Origin: Romboutsia hominis
GTDB lineage: Bacteria > Bacillota > Clostridia > Peptostreptococcales > Peptostreptococcaceae
NCBI RefSeq assembly: GCF_900002575.1
Contig: NZ_LN650648.1
Span: forward strand, 1,961,565 to 2,025,564
Reading direction: 5' to 3'
DNA: 64,000 nt
The position numbers and the translations under genes were made by a program. Below the pieces are notes generated by a model. The model was not told the origin of the DNA. It ran no database searches and worked only from the letters and a program-made list of their open reading frames with translations. Positions 36,714-45,849 of the stretch are shown one piece after another. The first letter of the stretch is position 1. Each line of letters starts with the position of its first letter.

Positions 36714-37294
36714 TTTTTTTCTGCTTTTTTTTCTAAACTTCCTAATTTTTTAATATCATCTACACTATCTATTAACTCACTCCACTCCCAATTAGGTAGT
36801 GAAAATTTATTTAAGTAAGAATTTATCTTAAATGTTAAAGGCTCTAATGTTAATTTATCTTCTTTTTTTATACTTATTATTATATTGTTTACAATGTTTA
36901 CAATACTTATTAAATCACTTATATACTTATCATTTGTTAATATATCATTTAAATCCTTAATATTATAATCACTATAATAGGGCTTAATTACATGCACTAA
37001 CTCTTTTACATCTAATATCTTATCGTTTATATAATTCTCTATAAACTTTTTATTAGATGATAAATCAAACATTGCTATATAGCTATCTCCTATAAAATCA
37101 TTTAAACTATTTATATTATAAATTTTATCATCATTATTTATTATTTCCTCAAAAGTGTATACTTGATTATTAAAAAACTTCACTCCTATTAACTTAATTT
37201 TATTTGAATTTTTGCTAGCTTCTATATCTAAATAAGTTATATTATCTAAAACACTATATAACTTACTAGTTAATTGATGTATAAATTTCTCCAT
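36710..37294 (-). CDS. DinG N-terminal exonuclease-like domain (frameshifted from the helicase)
   Basis: 194 residues. 'ITYLDIEASKNSNKIKLIGV' contains the D-x-E of a DEDD exonuclease (motif I), and 'YIAMFDLSSNKKFIENYI' resembles a degenerate motif II. The fold matches the N-terminal epsilon-like domain of Firmicute DinG. The frame stops right after the A8 and A7 runs at 36725-36732 and 36714-36720. One extra A would fuse it to the helicase frame, giving a protein of about 997 residues. The slippery context before the stop (A AAA AAT TAA) leaves a programmed -1 shift possible. Confidence 0.7.
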   Translation of the reverse strand: MEKFIHQLTSKLYSVLDNITYLDIEASKNSNKIKLIGVKFFNNQVYTFEEIINNDDKIYNINSLNDFIGDSYIAMFDLSSNKKFIENYINDKILDVKELVHVIKPYYSDYNIKDLNDILTNDKYISDLISIVNIVNNIIISIKKEDKLTLEPLTFKINSYLNKFSLPNWEWSELIDSVDDIKKLGSLEKKAEKN

Positions 37295-37478
37295 TTCATT
37301 TACCTTCCATCAAATATGTCTATACTTAAACATATTTATTTCATTGTCTTGTATACATAATTATATGATAAGTTTATCCAAAAAGTAAAAATATAATTTC
37401 CATTTACTTTTATTAGTATATTTTTAACTTAATTATTAAAACTATATATAAATTTACTACACTACTAGAGGTGACTTT

Positions 37479-38297
37479 ATGAATAAAAAAAATACAACAA
37501 ACTATCTACTAATAGGATTTTTCTTACTTATATTTACATTAATATTTACTACAAATTTTAATATAGTAAATAAATCTAAAACTCAAATATTAAATCCTAT
37601 AAATACAGAATATAACTGGTACTTCAATCCAAGAAACGATGGAAAACAACCAGAACCTATTAAAGAAGCTAATTTCTTTAAAAAGTATAATTCATATTAT
37701 GTCGGTGATAAGGATAAAAAAATAATATACTTAACATTTGATGCAGGATATGAAAATGGAACAACTGAAAGTATACTAAATACATTGAAAAAACATAATG
37801 TAAAAGCCCACTTTTTCGTTGTAGAAAGCTATATAAGAAATAACCCAGAGCTTATAAAAAGGATGGAAAAAGAAGGTCATTTAGTTTGCAATCATTCTAA
37901 AAATCATCCTTCAATGGCTAAAATAACAGATTTTGAAAAATTCAAAGATGAAATAACAAGTGTAGAGGATGCTTATAAAGATGTCACTGGTAAAGATATG
38001 CCTAAGTTTTTCAGACCACCTATGGGAAAATTTAGTGAGCAATCATTAAAATACACACAAGACTTAGGATATAGTTCTATATTTTGGAGCTTTGCTTATG
38101 TAGATTGGTATAATGATAATCAACCTACGCCTGAATATGCAAAGGAAAAAATCTACTCAAGAACTCATCCTGGTGCTATAGTTTTACTTCATCCAAACTC
38201 TACTACTAATACTCAAATATTAGATGAAGTTATAACTCATTGGAAGGAAGAGGGATATAAGTTAGAAACACTTGATTATCTAGTTAAAAATAAATAG
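37479..38297 (+). CDS. Polysaccharide deacetylase PdaA-like (delta-lactam biosynthesis)
   Basis: 272 residues. Signal or anchor helix at about 9-27. The sequence before the catalytic domain ('YNWYFNPRNDGKQPEP') and the motif variant 'LTFDAGYENG' instead of TFDDGP are typical of PdaA, the N-acetylmuramic acid deacetylase needed for muramic-delta-lactam in the spore cortex. 'NHSKNHPSM' (metal His), 'FRPPMGKFSE' and 'IVLLHPNS' follow. AGAGGTGA precedes the ATG. Confidence 0.9.
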   Translation: MNKKNTTNYLLIGFFLLIFTLIFTTNFNIVNKSKTQILNPINTEYNWYFNPRNDGKQPEPIKEANFFKKYNSYYVGDKDKKIIYLTFDAGYENGTTESILNTLKKHNVKAHFFVVESYIRNNPELIKRMEKEGHLVCNHSKNHPSMAKITDFEKFKDEITSVEDAYKDVTGKDMPKFFRPPMGKFSEQSLKYTQDLGYSSIFWSFAYVDWYNDNQPTPEYAKEKIYSRTHPGAIVLLHPNSTTNTQILDEVITHWKEEGYKLETLDYLVKNK

Positions 38298-38300
38298 TTT

Positions 38301-38332
38301 ATAAGGATACAGATATCTCTGTATCCTTTACT
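38301..38332. terminator. Bidirectional terminator after the pdaA-like gene
   Basis: Perfect AAGGATACAGA/TCTGTATCCTT 11-bp stem with a 4-nt loop between converging genes. Confidence 0.75.
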
Positions 38333-38836
38333 TTAAGCATCTATTAGTATATTTTTTCCCCTAAAATTTGCTACCCAATAAGGTTTATAAATACTCTTAA
38401 CTTCTTTTATATTAATATCTTGAAGGTTAACTTTTTCTATTTCAAGTTTACTTTTTTTATTTTTTAAAAATCCCATTATCTCACATTTAACATTTTCAAC
38501 CATATACTCTTCCGATATTTTTGATCTTTTTATATAACTCTTATCTACATACTTACTTATTGTACTTGGTATAATATTAACAGACTCTGAGTATCCATTA
38601 TAGGTATTAACTAACATAGTTATTTTATATGTACTTATTTTGTTTCTAAATATGCCAATACTTCTTTCTTTACTTATTATTTCATAGCTAAGAACTTTAA
38701 TTTCAACATATTCTAAATGTATATCTTTTATTAACATATTAAATTGTAAAACTCTGCTCATTAAAGGCATCTTTTTTAATATATATTTGAGTATATCTTT
38801 TTTATTTGTATTAACTTCCATTGCCTCTATTCTCAT
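38333..38836 (-). CDS. Unknown protein, 167 residues
   Basis: No signal peptide, membrane helix or motif that I recognise. The N-terminal half is mixed alpha/beta with basic residues, the middle holds 'TYNGYSESVNIIPSTISKYV', and the end 'SIYKPYWVANFRGKNILIDA' looks like a conserved beta-hairpin. AGGAGG lies before the ATG at 38836. It is monocistronic between the pdaA-like gene and the divergent PHP gene. Confidence 0.6.
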   Translation of the reverse strand: MRIEAMEVNTNKKDILKYILKKMPLMSRVLQFNMLIKDIHLEYVEIKVLSYEIISKERSIGIFRNKISTYKITMLVNTYNGYSESVNIIPSTISKYVDKSYIKRSKISEEYMVENVKCEIMGFLKNKKSKLEIEKVNLQDINIKEVKSIYKPYWVANFRGKNILIDA

Positions 38837-38959
38837 ACTATCCTCCTATAGTATTTGATATTAATAAATTATATTAATACTACCTATATTTTCATGTATG
38901 TATATATAAAAAATACATATGATAAATAACACAATATAAGGTAAAGGAATTGATTATTT

Positions 38960-40399
38960 ATGAGATTAAACCTTCTATTAACAATTTTAATTTTATTTAT
39001 ATCTTTTACATTTTCTATTTTAGGCTTTAATAGAAATATATTACATGTTAATTATTTAAATAATGATTCTGTACATGTTGGTTCTTTTGATAATACTCCT
39101 CCTACTATAAAATCTATATCTCCTGGTAAATGTTCTGAATATATAGTGTCAAAACCTACTATAAAAATTAAATACTTTGATGAAAGTAAAATAGATAAAT
39201 CTTCAATTAGATTACTCGTCAATTATGAAGATGTAACTAATAAATCCACTATTTCAGATTCTAGTATAACTTATATACCAGATAAAAAATTTAAAAGAGG
39301 AAACCAAGTAGTAAGTCTTGAAATAAAAGATTTATCTCCAAATAAAAATAAGTCTAATATTGAGTGGTATTTTACAGTTGGAACACCTGTTTATAAGCAT
39401 TATAGAGGTCTTTTACATTCTCATACTAGTGCAAGCGATGGTCATGGTAGTTATAGTGATGCTTATTATCTAGCTCGTGATAAAGCTAATTTAGATTTTT
39501 TCTTCATAACGGAGCATTCTAATATGCTAGATAATAACTCAAAGTGCGATATAAATAATGCTTCTAAAAGTAATAAATGGTCTGAGCTTGTAAAAGTTAG
39601 TGATAAATTTACATGTGAAAAAAATTTTTTAGGTCTATATGGATTTGAAATGACCTATCCTTATAATGTAGATAATCCTATAGGACATATTAACATATTT
39701 AATTCTAAGGGATTTATAACTGAAAAACATGGTGATATGATGAATTTAGATAATTTTTATAATTATATATATAACCAAGAAAATTTAATAGGTCAATTTA
39801 ATCATCCTGGTGAAAAATTTGGAGATTTCAATAATTTAGAGTATTCACCTAAAGGAGATGCTATTATCTCATTACTAGAAGTAAGAAATGGATATAATTC
39901 TGATGATAGTAAAAATATTAAGTCTTATGATATGTATCAGTTAGCATTAGATAAAGGATGGCATGTCGCGCCTACATGCAATCAAGATAATCATAGAGTT
40001 AATTTTGGTATAGCAAATGAATTTAGAACAGTAGTATTATGTAGTGAACTTACTAAAGATGCTTTATACGACGCTTTAAAAAATATGAGGGTATATGCAT
40101 CTGAAGATAAAAATTTAAAAGTAGATTACACTATAAATAATCTTCCTATGGGAAGTAAAATAACTAAATGTTCAAGACTAAACTTCTATATAAGTGCTGT
40201 TGATAATGACAAAAATGATAAGATAAAAGAGATACAAGTTATAAGTAACAAAGGTAAAGTAGTAAAGAGTAAAAATTTCGATTCTAATATAGCTAGATTA
40301 GAATTTTCAATGAAGTCTAATAAAAATAGTTTTTATTATGTAAAAATTATTCAAGACAATGAAAAAACATCTGTAACATCACCTATTTGGATTAAGTAA
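38960..40399 (+). CDS. Secreted PHP-domain metallohydrolase (CehA/McbA-like)
   Basis: 479 residues. Signal peptide or anchor at residues 1-22. Residues about 40-145 look like an Ig-like domain ('NTPPTIKSISPG...FTVG'). The PHP domain starts near 150 with 'LLHSHTSASDGHGSYSDAYY' (H-x-H and DG), then 'FFFITEHSNML', 'QFNHPGEKFGDF', 'LLEVRNGYN' and 'APTCNQDNHR'. These give the metal ligands of a trinuclear phosphoesterase site. The C-terminal 80 residues are beta-rich. CehA relatives cleave phosphate or carbamate esters; the substrate here is unknown. Confidence 0.85.
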   Translation: MRLNLLLTILILFISFTFSILGFNRNILHVNYLNNDSVHVGSFDNTPPTIKSISPGKCSEYIVSKPTIKIKYFDESKIDKSSIRLLVNYEDVTNKSTISDSSITYIPDKKFKRGNQVVSLEIKDLSPNKNKSNIEWYFTVGTPVYKHYRGLLHSHTSASDGHGSYSDAYYLARDKANLDFFFITEHSNMLDNNSKCDINNASKSNKWSELVKVSDKFTCEKNFLGLYGFEMTYPYNVDNPIGHINIFNSKGFITEKHGDMMNLDNFYNYIYNQENLIGQFNHPGEKFGDFNNLEYSPKGDAIISLLEVRNGYNSDDSKNIKSYDMYQLALDKGWHVAPTCNQDNHRVNFGIANEFRTVVLCSELTKDALYDALKNMRVYASEDKNLKVDYTINNLPMGSKITKCSRLNFYISAVDNDKNDKIKEIQVISNKGKVVKSKNFDSNIARLEFSMKSNKNSFYYVKIIQDNEKTSVTSPIWIK

Positions 40400-40500
40400 A
40401 TAACATATATAAAATTTATCCAAAGATGTAAATAAGTCATTAAAATATATCCTTTTTATTTGTAAATACTATAATTGAATAAATTTTTATGGAGGTATTT

Positions 40501-40644
40501 ATGAATAATCAATCTTTCAATACAAACTATAAAATAGCAAATGTATCTAGGGATGAAGAAAAAGCAATAAAAAAAATAGAGGAAGAATTAAGAAATATAA
40601 CTAAAAAAGATTTTGTTATTATAGCTTGGGAAAAAGAACAATAG
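40501..40644 (+). CDS. Small 47-residue protein
   Basis: The ATG at 40501 has TGGAGGT 6 nt upstream. The peptide is charged and helical ('SRDEEKAIKKIEEELRN') and ends in a hydrophobic strand with Trp ('DFVIIAWEKEQ'). Strong ribosome-binding site, good codon use and a following terminator make it credible. Function unknown. Confidence 0.6.
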   Translation: MNNQSFNTNYKIANVSRDEEKAIKKIEEELRNITKKDFVIIAWEKEQ

Positions 40645-40690
40645 ATATATAATACCTTATTATTTTAAAGAATAAATTTATCTAAAAATT

Positions 40691-40734
40691 AATAAAGCTA
40701 TAAATATATAATTTTATATACTTATAGCTTTATT
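40691..40734. terminator. Bidirectional terminator
   Basis: AATAAAGCTATAA/TTATAGCTTTATT 13-bp arms with a further inner stem (TATATAATTTTATATA). It lies between the 47-residue gene and the convergent transporter gene. Confidence 0.7.
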
Positions 40735-40773
40735 ATTCTTAATTAAGTTTTTATTTTTAAATTTATATTTAGA

Positions 40774-41199
40774 TTAACTTAATATAAAAAAAGTACCAAT
40801 AACAAGAAGTATTGCTCCTATGTATTTATAAAGATGTATACTTTCTTTTAAAAGAGTAGCGTCTATAAAAAAACCTATTAACATCTGGGATACTACTATA
40901 AGTGTTAATGTATTAGATACACCTAAACTTGGAACTGATTTTACTGTAAAATATATAATTAACCCACCAAGTATACCACCTATTAATAGTTTAGGATTTA
41001 TACTATTTATATTAGCTAAATCCTTAAAATCTCCAGCTAATAATATACTTATTAAAAAAAATAATGCTCCTACTACTAAACTTATAAATGTAGCTATTAA
41101 TGCAGTTGTATTTTTTCCAAGTTCTCCATTTACAAATGCTTCTATTGCTGTAGAAACTCCTGCTAATATAGCAAATAAAACTGCCCCTAAATTCCCCAC
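40774..41199 (-). CDS. DMT-superfamily transporter, DUF606/YdcZ type
   Basis: 141 residues, five hydrophobic helices: half the size of an EamA transporter, as usual for YdcZ. Signatures are 'GVSTAIEAFVNGELGKNTTA' and 'PSLGVSNTLTLIVVSQMLIG'. Members probably act as dimers; substrate unknown. GGAGGG precedes the ATG. Confidence 0.88.
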   Translation of the reverse strand: MGNLGAVLFAILAGVSTAIEAFVNGELGKNTTALIATFISLVVGALFFLISILLAGDFKDLANINSINPKLLIGGILGGLIIYFTVKSVPSLGVSNTLTLIVVSQMLIGFFIDATLLKESIHLYKYIGAILLVIGTFFILS

Positions 41200-41351
41200 T
41201 ATATCCCTCCTTTAAATGTTCTCTATTTAATCTATGATATAGCTTGTCTATTAATGCTTACTTACAATTTATTTTTCACTATTTAATAAATATCTATTTT
41301 TTGTTATAATTACTTTAAATTTATATAAAATAATGTTAGAGGTGACAATCT

Positions 41352-41909
41352 ATGTTTCAAATGTTTAATATAAACTTTAGTAACATGTATAAAAAAGAAA
41401 ACTCGGTTAAGTTTATGATTATAGGAGTATTACTTATAGGCTTTGGTGTTTTATCTTTTATAAATAAAGGAATCGGAATTAAACTACTTTCTTTTGCTTT
41501 TTCTTTATTACTTTTATTTTTTGCATACTTAAATTTAAAGAATATAAATGAACTTAGAAGATATGCTCCTAAAGAGGAAATTAAACCTTTTATTGGTATA
41601 CAATGTATACTTTTGATTTCTGCCATATTATTGATAGTATTCCCTACTAAAATTCAAATTTTTATCTCCTCAATATTTGGAATATATATAATATATTCTC
41701 AAATAATAAACTTAATTAGAAATAAAAATAACCCTTACTATAGATTCGGTACTTTTAATTTAATTAAAGTCATATTTGGATTTATATTAATATTTTCACC
41801 ATTTTTCTTATCTAGATTTATAGTTTCTATATTATCATTAATATTGATACTTATAGGTTTTAGTATATTATCAGTAGGTAATAAATTAAAAAATATTGAC
41901 ATATTATAA
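41352..41909 (+). CDS. Six-helix membrane protein, HdeD/DUF308-like
   Basis: 185 residues, six hydrophobic segments in three hairpins, each about 55 residues long, as in the HdeD/DUF308 family. The repeats are visible as 'IIGVLLIGFGVLSFI', 'ILLISAILLIVFP' and 'VIFGFILIFSPFF'. AGAGGTGAC lies before the ATG. Function unknown. Confidence 0.7.
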   Translation: MFQMFNINFSNMYKKENSVKFMIIGVLLIGFGVLSFINKGIGIKLLSFAFSLLLLFFAYLNLKNINELRRYAPKEEIKPFIGIQCILLISAILLIVFPTKIQIFISSIFGIYIIYSQIINLIRNKNNPYYRFGTFNLIKVIFGFILIFSPFFLSRFIVSILSLILILIGFSILSVGNKLKNIDIL

Positions 41910-41956
41910 AAATTTAATGTGATTATATTATAAATAAAGTTGATTAAATTTTATAA

Positions 41957-41987
41957 TTAAAAAGAGGAGACATTCTCCTCTTTTTAT
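41957..41987 (-). terminator. Terminator of the second VanW gene
   Basis: AAAAAGAGGAGA/TCTCCTCTTTTT, perfect 12-bp stem with a 3-nt loop overlapping the VanW stop. It may also end the DUF308-like gene. Confidence 0.8.
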
Positions 41988-43282
41988 CTATATACACTAG
42001 TATCTATATGTTTTTCATATACTTTTTTCCCTTTCTCATTATATCCATACAAATACGTATTAGCTACTTTTCCACTAGAATATCCTACAGCTTCATACTC
42101 TATTCCATCTAAAGCTTTTTCATTTGACCAAAATTCTATAGTTAATAAGTTATTACTTGTTTTAGTATTTATAACTATTGGATATTCTAAAGTATTTTTA
42201 AACTTATAATCTATACTCCCTGTAGCTAATGTAGCATCTAATCCTCTTGGCACATAGCTAACTGGCTTTGAATGGTTTCTTCTCTCTGTAGGTAGTATTC
42301 CAGACTTTAATTGAGTATTATATAACGTTGATGAAACTTGACATACACCACCACCAATTCCATCTTTTAAATCTCCATTTATTATTACAGGTGCATTTTT
42401 ATATCCATTTTCTCTATCTATTGGTCCCAAAGCTTTTTCATATGAAAATTCTTCTCCTGGCATAAGTAATAAATCATCTATTTTTTTTGCTGCAACTTCT
42501 ATATTATCTCCTCTTCCTCCACCTGATGCATATGAAGTTGAGTATGATGATATCTTATGATTAATATTCTTTAAACTATTTATTTTTATTGTAGGCAGTT
42601 CATTTATTTCTTTACAGTTTATAACCATGTCCTCTCTGTATATATTTTCATTATTAATGTTATATAAAATATTTTTTACAAGTCTATTTAAATCTAATCT
42701 TTTACCAGTTTTACCTTCTTTCAATTTTACAACTTCATTGTCTATAATTACTTTAGGTTCTAGTGGCTTTTTAGAATTTTCTTTATCTATAATATATCCA
42801 CATCTTACTATCTTATCTTCATTTATATCTATGTTAAACTTATAATTTTTTTCTTTGTTTTTTATTATAGTCATAAATTTTTCTAATATATTTTTATTTT
42901 TATTTTCATTAACTATATCTTCATATAATTTATCTGTATTATAATTTGATACAATGTCATTCATACTAAGTACATATGTATTTTTTTTTATTTTTATTTT
43001 CACCTCTTTTTCATTTATTTCTTTTTTTAATACCTCTAACTTTTCTCTTAGTTCATTATAATTCATTCCAGATATGTCTTCTTGGTATATACTAACTCCT
43101 GGGTAAACTCTTTTGTCATACTTAGCTACAACTATATTTATGCACACACATAATGATATAACAAAAAAAACTATGATTATTATACATTGTTTTTTAGTTA
43201 TACCATTTATTTTGCTTTTTATAGTATTTAAGCATTCTTTTATTATCTCTTTATATGATTTTTCTTCTTTATTACTACTCAT
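41984..43282 (-). CDS. VanW family protein, second copy
   Basis: 432 residues. A 30-residue cytoplasmic N-terminus and one membrane helix (about 32-53), then PG-binding_4-like repeats (about 60-215). The VanW domain has 'GIGGGVCQVSSTLYNTQLKS' and 'RGLDATLATG' (about 250-385). Unlike the 24175 copy it lacks the Pro-rich tail and a clear G5 domain. Surface protein of unknown activity. Confidence 0.9.
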   Translation of the reverse strand: MSSNKEEKSYKEIIKECLNTIKSKINGITKKQCIIIIVFFVISLCVCINIVVAKYDKRVYPGVSIYQEDISGMNYNELREKLEVLKKEINEKEVKIKIKKNTYVLSMNDIVSNYNTDKLYEDIVNENKNKNILEKFMTIIKNKEKNYKFNIDINEDKIVRCGYIIDKENSKKPLEPKVIIDNEVVKLKEGKTGKRLDLNRLVKNILYNINNENIYREDMVINCKEINELPTIKINSLKNINHKISSYSTSYASGGGRGDNIEVAAKKIDDLLLMPGEEFSYEKALGPIDRENGYKNAPVIINGDLKDGIGGGVCQVSSTLYNTQLKSGILPTERRNHSKPVSYVPRGLDATLATGSIDYKFKNTLEYPIVINTKTSNNLLTIEFWSNEKALDGIEYEAVGYSSGKVANTYLYGYNEKGKKVYEKHIDTSVYR

Positions 43283-43392
43283 TTTTGCCCCCCTAATACT
43301 TTGTTAATAAATATTATTAAAGAGATGTTATTTGTATTCTAAATTTTATGTAACAGTATTGTAATTCTTATTTTTAGACTAGTTATTCTAGT

Positions 43393-43421
43393 TTGTACAT
43401 ATACTTTTTTTATGGTAATAT
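43393..43421 (+). promoter_or_regulatory. Candidate promoter of the radical SAM gene
   Basis: TTGTAC (43393-43398) and TAATAT (43416-43421) are 17 bp apart, with TGG in the extended -10 position. The start codon is about 34 bp from the expected transcription start. Confidence 0.5.
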
Positions 43422-43461
43422 AGATAGATATAAATTATATTGATTAGAAAAGGTGATAAAT

Positions 43462-44403
43462 TTGACGAAGTTTAAATATGCTTTTGATAATAAAAGATAC
43501 CATACATGGAATTATTATCTTAGAAATACATTTGGCGAGAAAGTTTTCAAAGTTTCTATAAATGCAGGTTTTACTTGTCCTAATATAGATGGTAAGGTTT
43601 CTTATGGTGGATGTACTTATTGTAGTAAAGAAGGTTCTGGAGATTTCGCTGGAAATCCAAAGGATAATCTTATAAAACAGTTTAATGATATAAAAGAAAT
43701 GATGCATAAAAAATGGCCATCAGCTAAATATATAGGATACTTCCAAGCATATACTAATACTTATGCTCCTTTAGAGGTTTTAAAGGAAAAATATGAAACA
43801 ATATTAGAGCTTGATGATGTCATAGGTCTTTCTATATCTACAAGACCTGATTGTCTTCCTGATGATGTTGTTGATTATTTAGATGAGTTAAATCAAAAGA
43901 CTAACCTTTGGGTTGAGTTAGGGCTTCAAACTATTCATGATAAAACATCTAAACTTATAAATAGAGGTCATGATTATGAAGAATTTTTAAAAGGTGTTGA
44001 AAAGTTAAAAGCTAGAAATATAAAAGTTGTCGTTCATATAATAAATGGACTTCCTGGAGAAGATTATGATATGATGATGGAAACTGCTAAAGCAGTTGCA
44101 AATATGGGTGTTGATGGTATAAAAATACACCTTCTTCATGTAATAAAAGATACGCCTATGGAAAAAATGCTTCAAAATGGCATGCTTAATCTAATGGATA
44201 AAGATGAATATATAAAACTTGTATGTGATCAACTAGAAATACTTCCTGATACTATGATAGTTCATAGATTAACAGGTGACGGTAAAAGAGATGAACTTGT
44301 CGGGCCTTTATGGAGTTTAAAAAAATGGGAAGTGCTAAATGATATAGATGCAGAACTAAAAAGACGTGACTCTTATCAAGGTATTAAATTTAATAATAAA
44401 TAA
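43462..44403 (+). CDS. Radical SAM protein, YhcC/TIGR01212 family
   Basis: About 313 residues. The Fe-S cluster Cys occur as 'TCPNIDGKVSYGGCTYCSKE', the wide spacing of the YhcC family (C-x12-C-x2-C). 'ISTRPDCLPDDVVDYL', 'WVELGLQTIHD' and 'HIINGLPGED' are further family motifs. Biological role is not established. TTG at 43462 follows AAAGGTGA by 6 nt; the GTG at 43453 falls inside that site. Confidence 0.9.
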   Translation: MTKFKYAFDNKRYHTWNYYLRNTFGEKVFKVSINAGFTCPNIDGKVSYGGCTYCSKEGSGDFAGNPKDNLIKQFNDIKEMMHKKWPSAKYIGYFQAYTNTYAPLEVLKEKYETILELDDVIGLSISTRPDCLPDDVVDYLDELNQKTNLWVELGLQTIHDKTSKLINRGHDYEEFLKGVEKLKARNIKVVVHIINGLPGEDYDMMMETAKAVANMGVDGIKIHLLHVIKDTPMEKMLQNGMLNLMDKDEYIKLVCDQLEILPDTMIVHRLTGDGKRDELVGPLWSLKKWEVLNDIDAELKRRDSYQGIKFNNK

Positions 44404-44424
44404 AATTGTAGATATTTATTTACT

Positions 44425-44474
44425 AAAAAAAGGATATGTAAACTTGCTTTAGCAAGTTTACATATCCTTTTTTT
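44425..44474. terminator. Strong bidirectional terminator
   Basis: Perfect 24-bp stem (AAAAAAAGGATATGTAAACT..) with a 2-nt loop, between the radical SAM gene and the converging DJ-1 gene. Confidence 0.9.
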
Positions 44475-44484
44475 AATATTTTTG

Positions 44485-45045
44485 TTAAGCATTTTTATTA
44501 TAAAAATTAACTAACATTTCCTCTCTTATTTCTTTCGCTTTTTCTTCATACCCTAATGCTTTAAGTAGTTCTAAAGAAAACTCAATAGCTGTTGCTGGTC
44601 CTCTACTAGTTATTATATTTTCATCTCTTACTACTATTTCTTCTACATAAGATACACTAGATTTATCCTTTATAAATCCTGGATAAGATGTACACTTTCT
44701 GTTTTTTAATACTTCAAATTCTTCTAATGTTTCTGGTGCTGCACATATTGCTGCTACTATTTTACCTGATTTATGTAACTTTTGTACAAAATCTTTAACT
44801 CTTTCGTCTTTTAAATTTGTAGCACCTGGTAAACCACCTGGAAGCACTATGGCATCATACTCATTAACATTTATATCATCTATACTGCAATCTGATTTTA
44901 AAACTATATCATGATTTCCTCTTACGTATTCTTTTTTTATTGAGCACATATCACATACAACATTTGCTCTTCTTAATACATCTACCACTGATATTGCCTC
45001 TATTTCTTCAAATCCATCTGCTAACATAACTAATACCTTTTTCAT
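44485..45045 (-). CDS. DJ-1/PfpI family protein
   Basis: 186 residues. The nucleophile elbow is 'VAAICAAPETL' (Cys near 100), with the conserved Glu in 'DGFEEIEA' at about residue 15 and 'VLPGGLPGATNL'. The size and the ICAAPE elbow fit the YajL/DJ-1 branch (redox sensing, proposed deglycase) rather than PfpI protease. It is the last gene of a four-gene operon. Confidence 0.92.
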   Translation of the reverse strand: MKKVLVMLADGFEEIEAISVVDVLRRANVVCDMCSIKKEYVRGNHDIVLKSDCSIDDINVNEYDAIVLPGGLPGATNLKDERVKDFVQKLHKSGKIVAAICAAPETLEEFEVLKNRKCTSYPGFIKDKSSVSYVEEIVVRDENIITSRGPATAIEFSLELLKALGYEEKAKEIREEMLVNFYNKNA

Positions 45046-45061
45046 TATTTAATCCTCCTTC

Positions 45062-45841
45062 TTATTTACAATTTATGTAATTTATTGTTTTTATAGCTTC
45101 AGCTACACTATCTACAATATAGTTTGCATGTTCTTTTACGCTATCTCTAGAATTTTTCATTGCAAAACTATATTTTACTCCACTTAGCATATTTATGTCA
45201 TTAGGAGAATCACCTATAGTAGCTATTTCATCTTCTTTTATTCCTAAAGATTTACATATATACTCTATACCCTTTCTCTTAGATACATTTTTAGGAGTAA
45301 TATTTAATGTATTTTCTGATGAAAAATATATATCTAATACTTCATTAAACTCTGCTTTTAAGTCTATTTCTATTTTGCTTAGTTCCTCTATATTTTCTGA
45401 TACTACACCTATATTTCCTATTAGATTATCAAAACTTTTTCTATGGATAAATTCTTTATCAAGGATATAATTATTAGTATACTTACTAAATACATTACAT
45501 TCTTCGCATAGTATTACAGTTTGATTATACTTAAAATATAATTTTGCATCATTTGACTCAAATCTGGCTATAACTTTTCTAACTATCTCATCATCTATAG
45601 TACCCTTAAATACTAATTCTTTATCTTTATTATAAATATAAGATCCATTTTCGCATATATAGTAACCTTTTATTTCAATCTGATTATCTATAATATTTAA
45701 TGCATGTGGAAATATTCTACCTGTTGCTATGTTAAATACTACATCTTCCTTCTGAACTTTATTTATCTCATAAATATCTCTATCATCTATATGTCCATTA
45801 TATAAAGTTCCATCTAAATCACAAAATATATACTTTATCAT
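45062..45841 (-). CDS. Cof-type HAD-IIB hydrolase
   Basis: 259 residues. 'FCDLDGTLYNG' holds the DxD nucleophile (D8, D10), 'NIATGR' motif II follows, then the C2B cap, and 'ATIGDSPNDINMLSGVKYSF' is motif IV. It would dephosphorylate small sugar phosphates or cofactors. It lies between cinA and the DJ-1 gene with short spacers. Confidence 0.9.
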   Translation of the reverse strand: MIKYIFCDLDGTLYNGHIDDRDIYEINKVQKEDVVFNIATGRIFPHALNIIDNQIEIKGYYICENGSYIYNKDKELVFKGTIDDEIVRKVIARFESNDAKLYFKYNQTVILCEECNVFSKYTNNYILDKEFIHRKSFDNLIGNIGVVSENIEELSKIEIDLKAEFNEVLDIYFSSENTLNITPKNVSKRKGIEYICKSLGIKEDEIATIGDSPNDINMLSGVKYSFAMKNSRDSVKEHANYIVDSVAEAIKTINYINCK

Positions 45842-45849
45842 ATGTCCTC

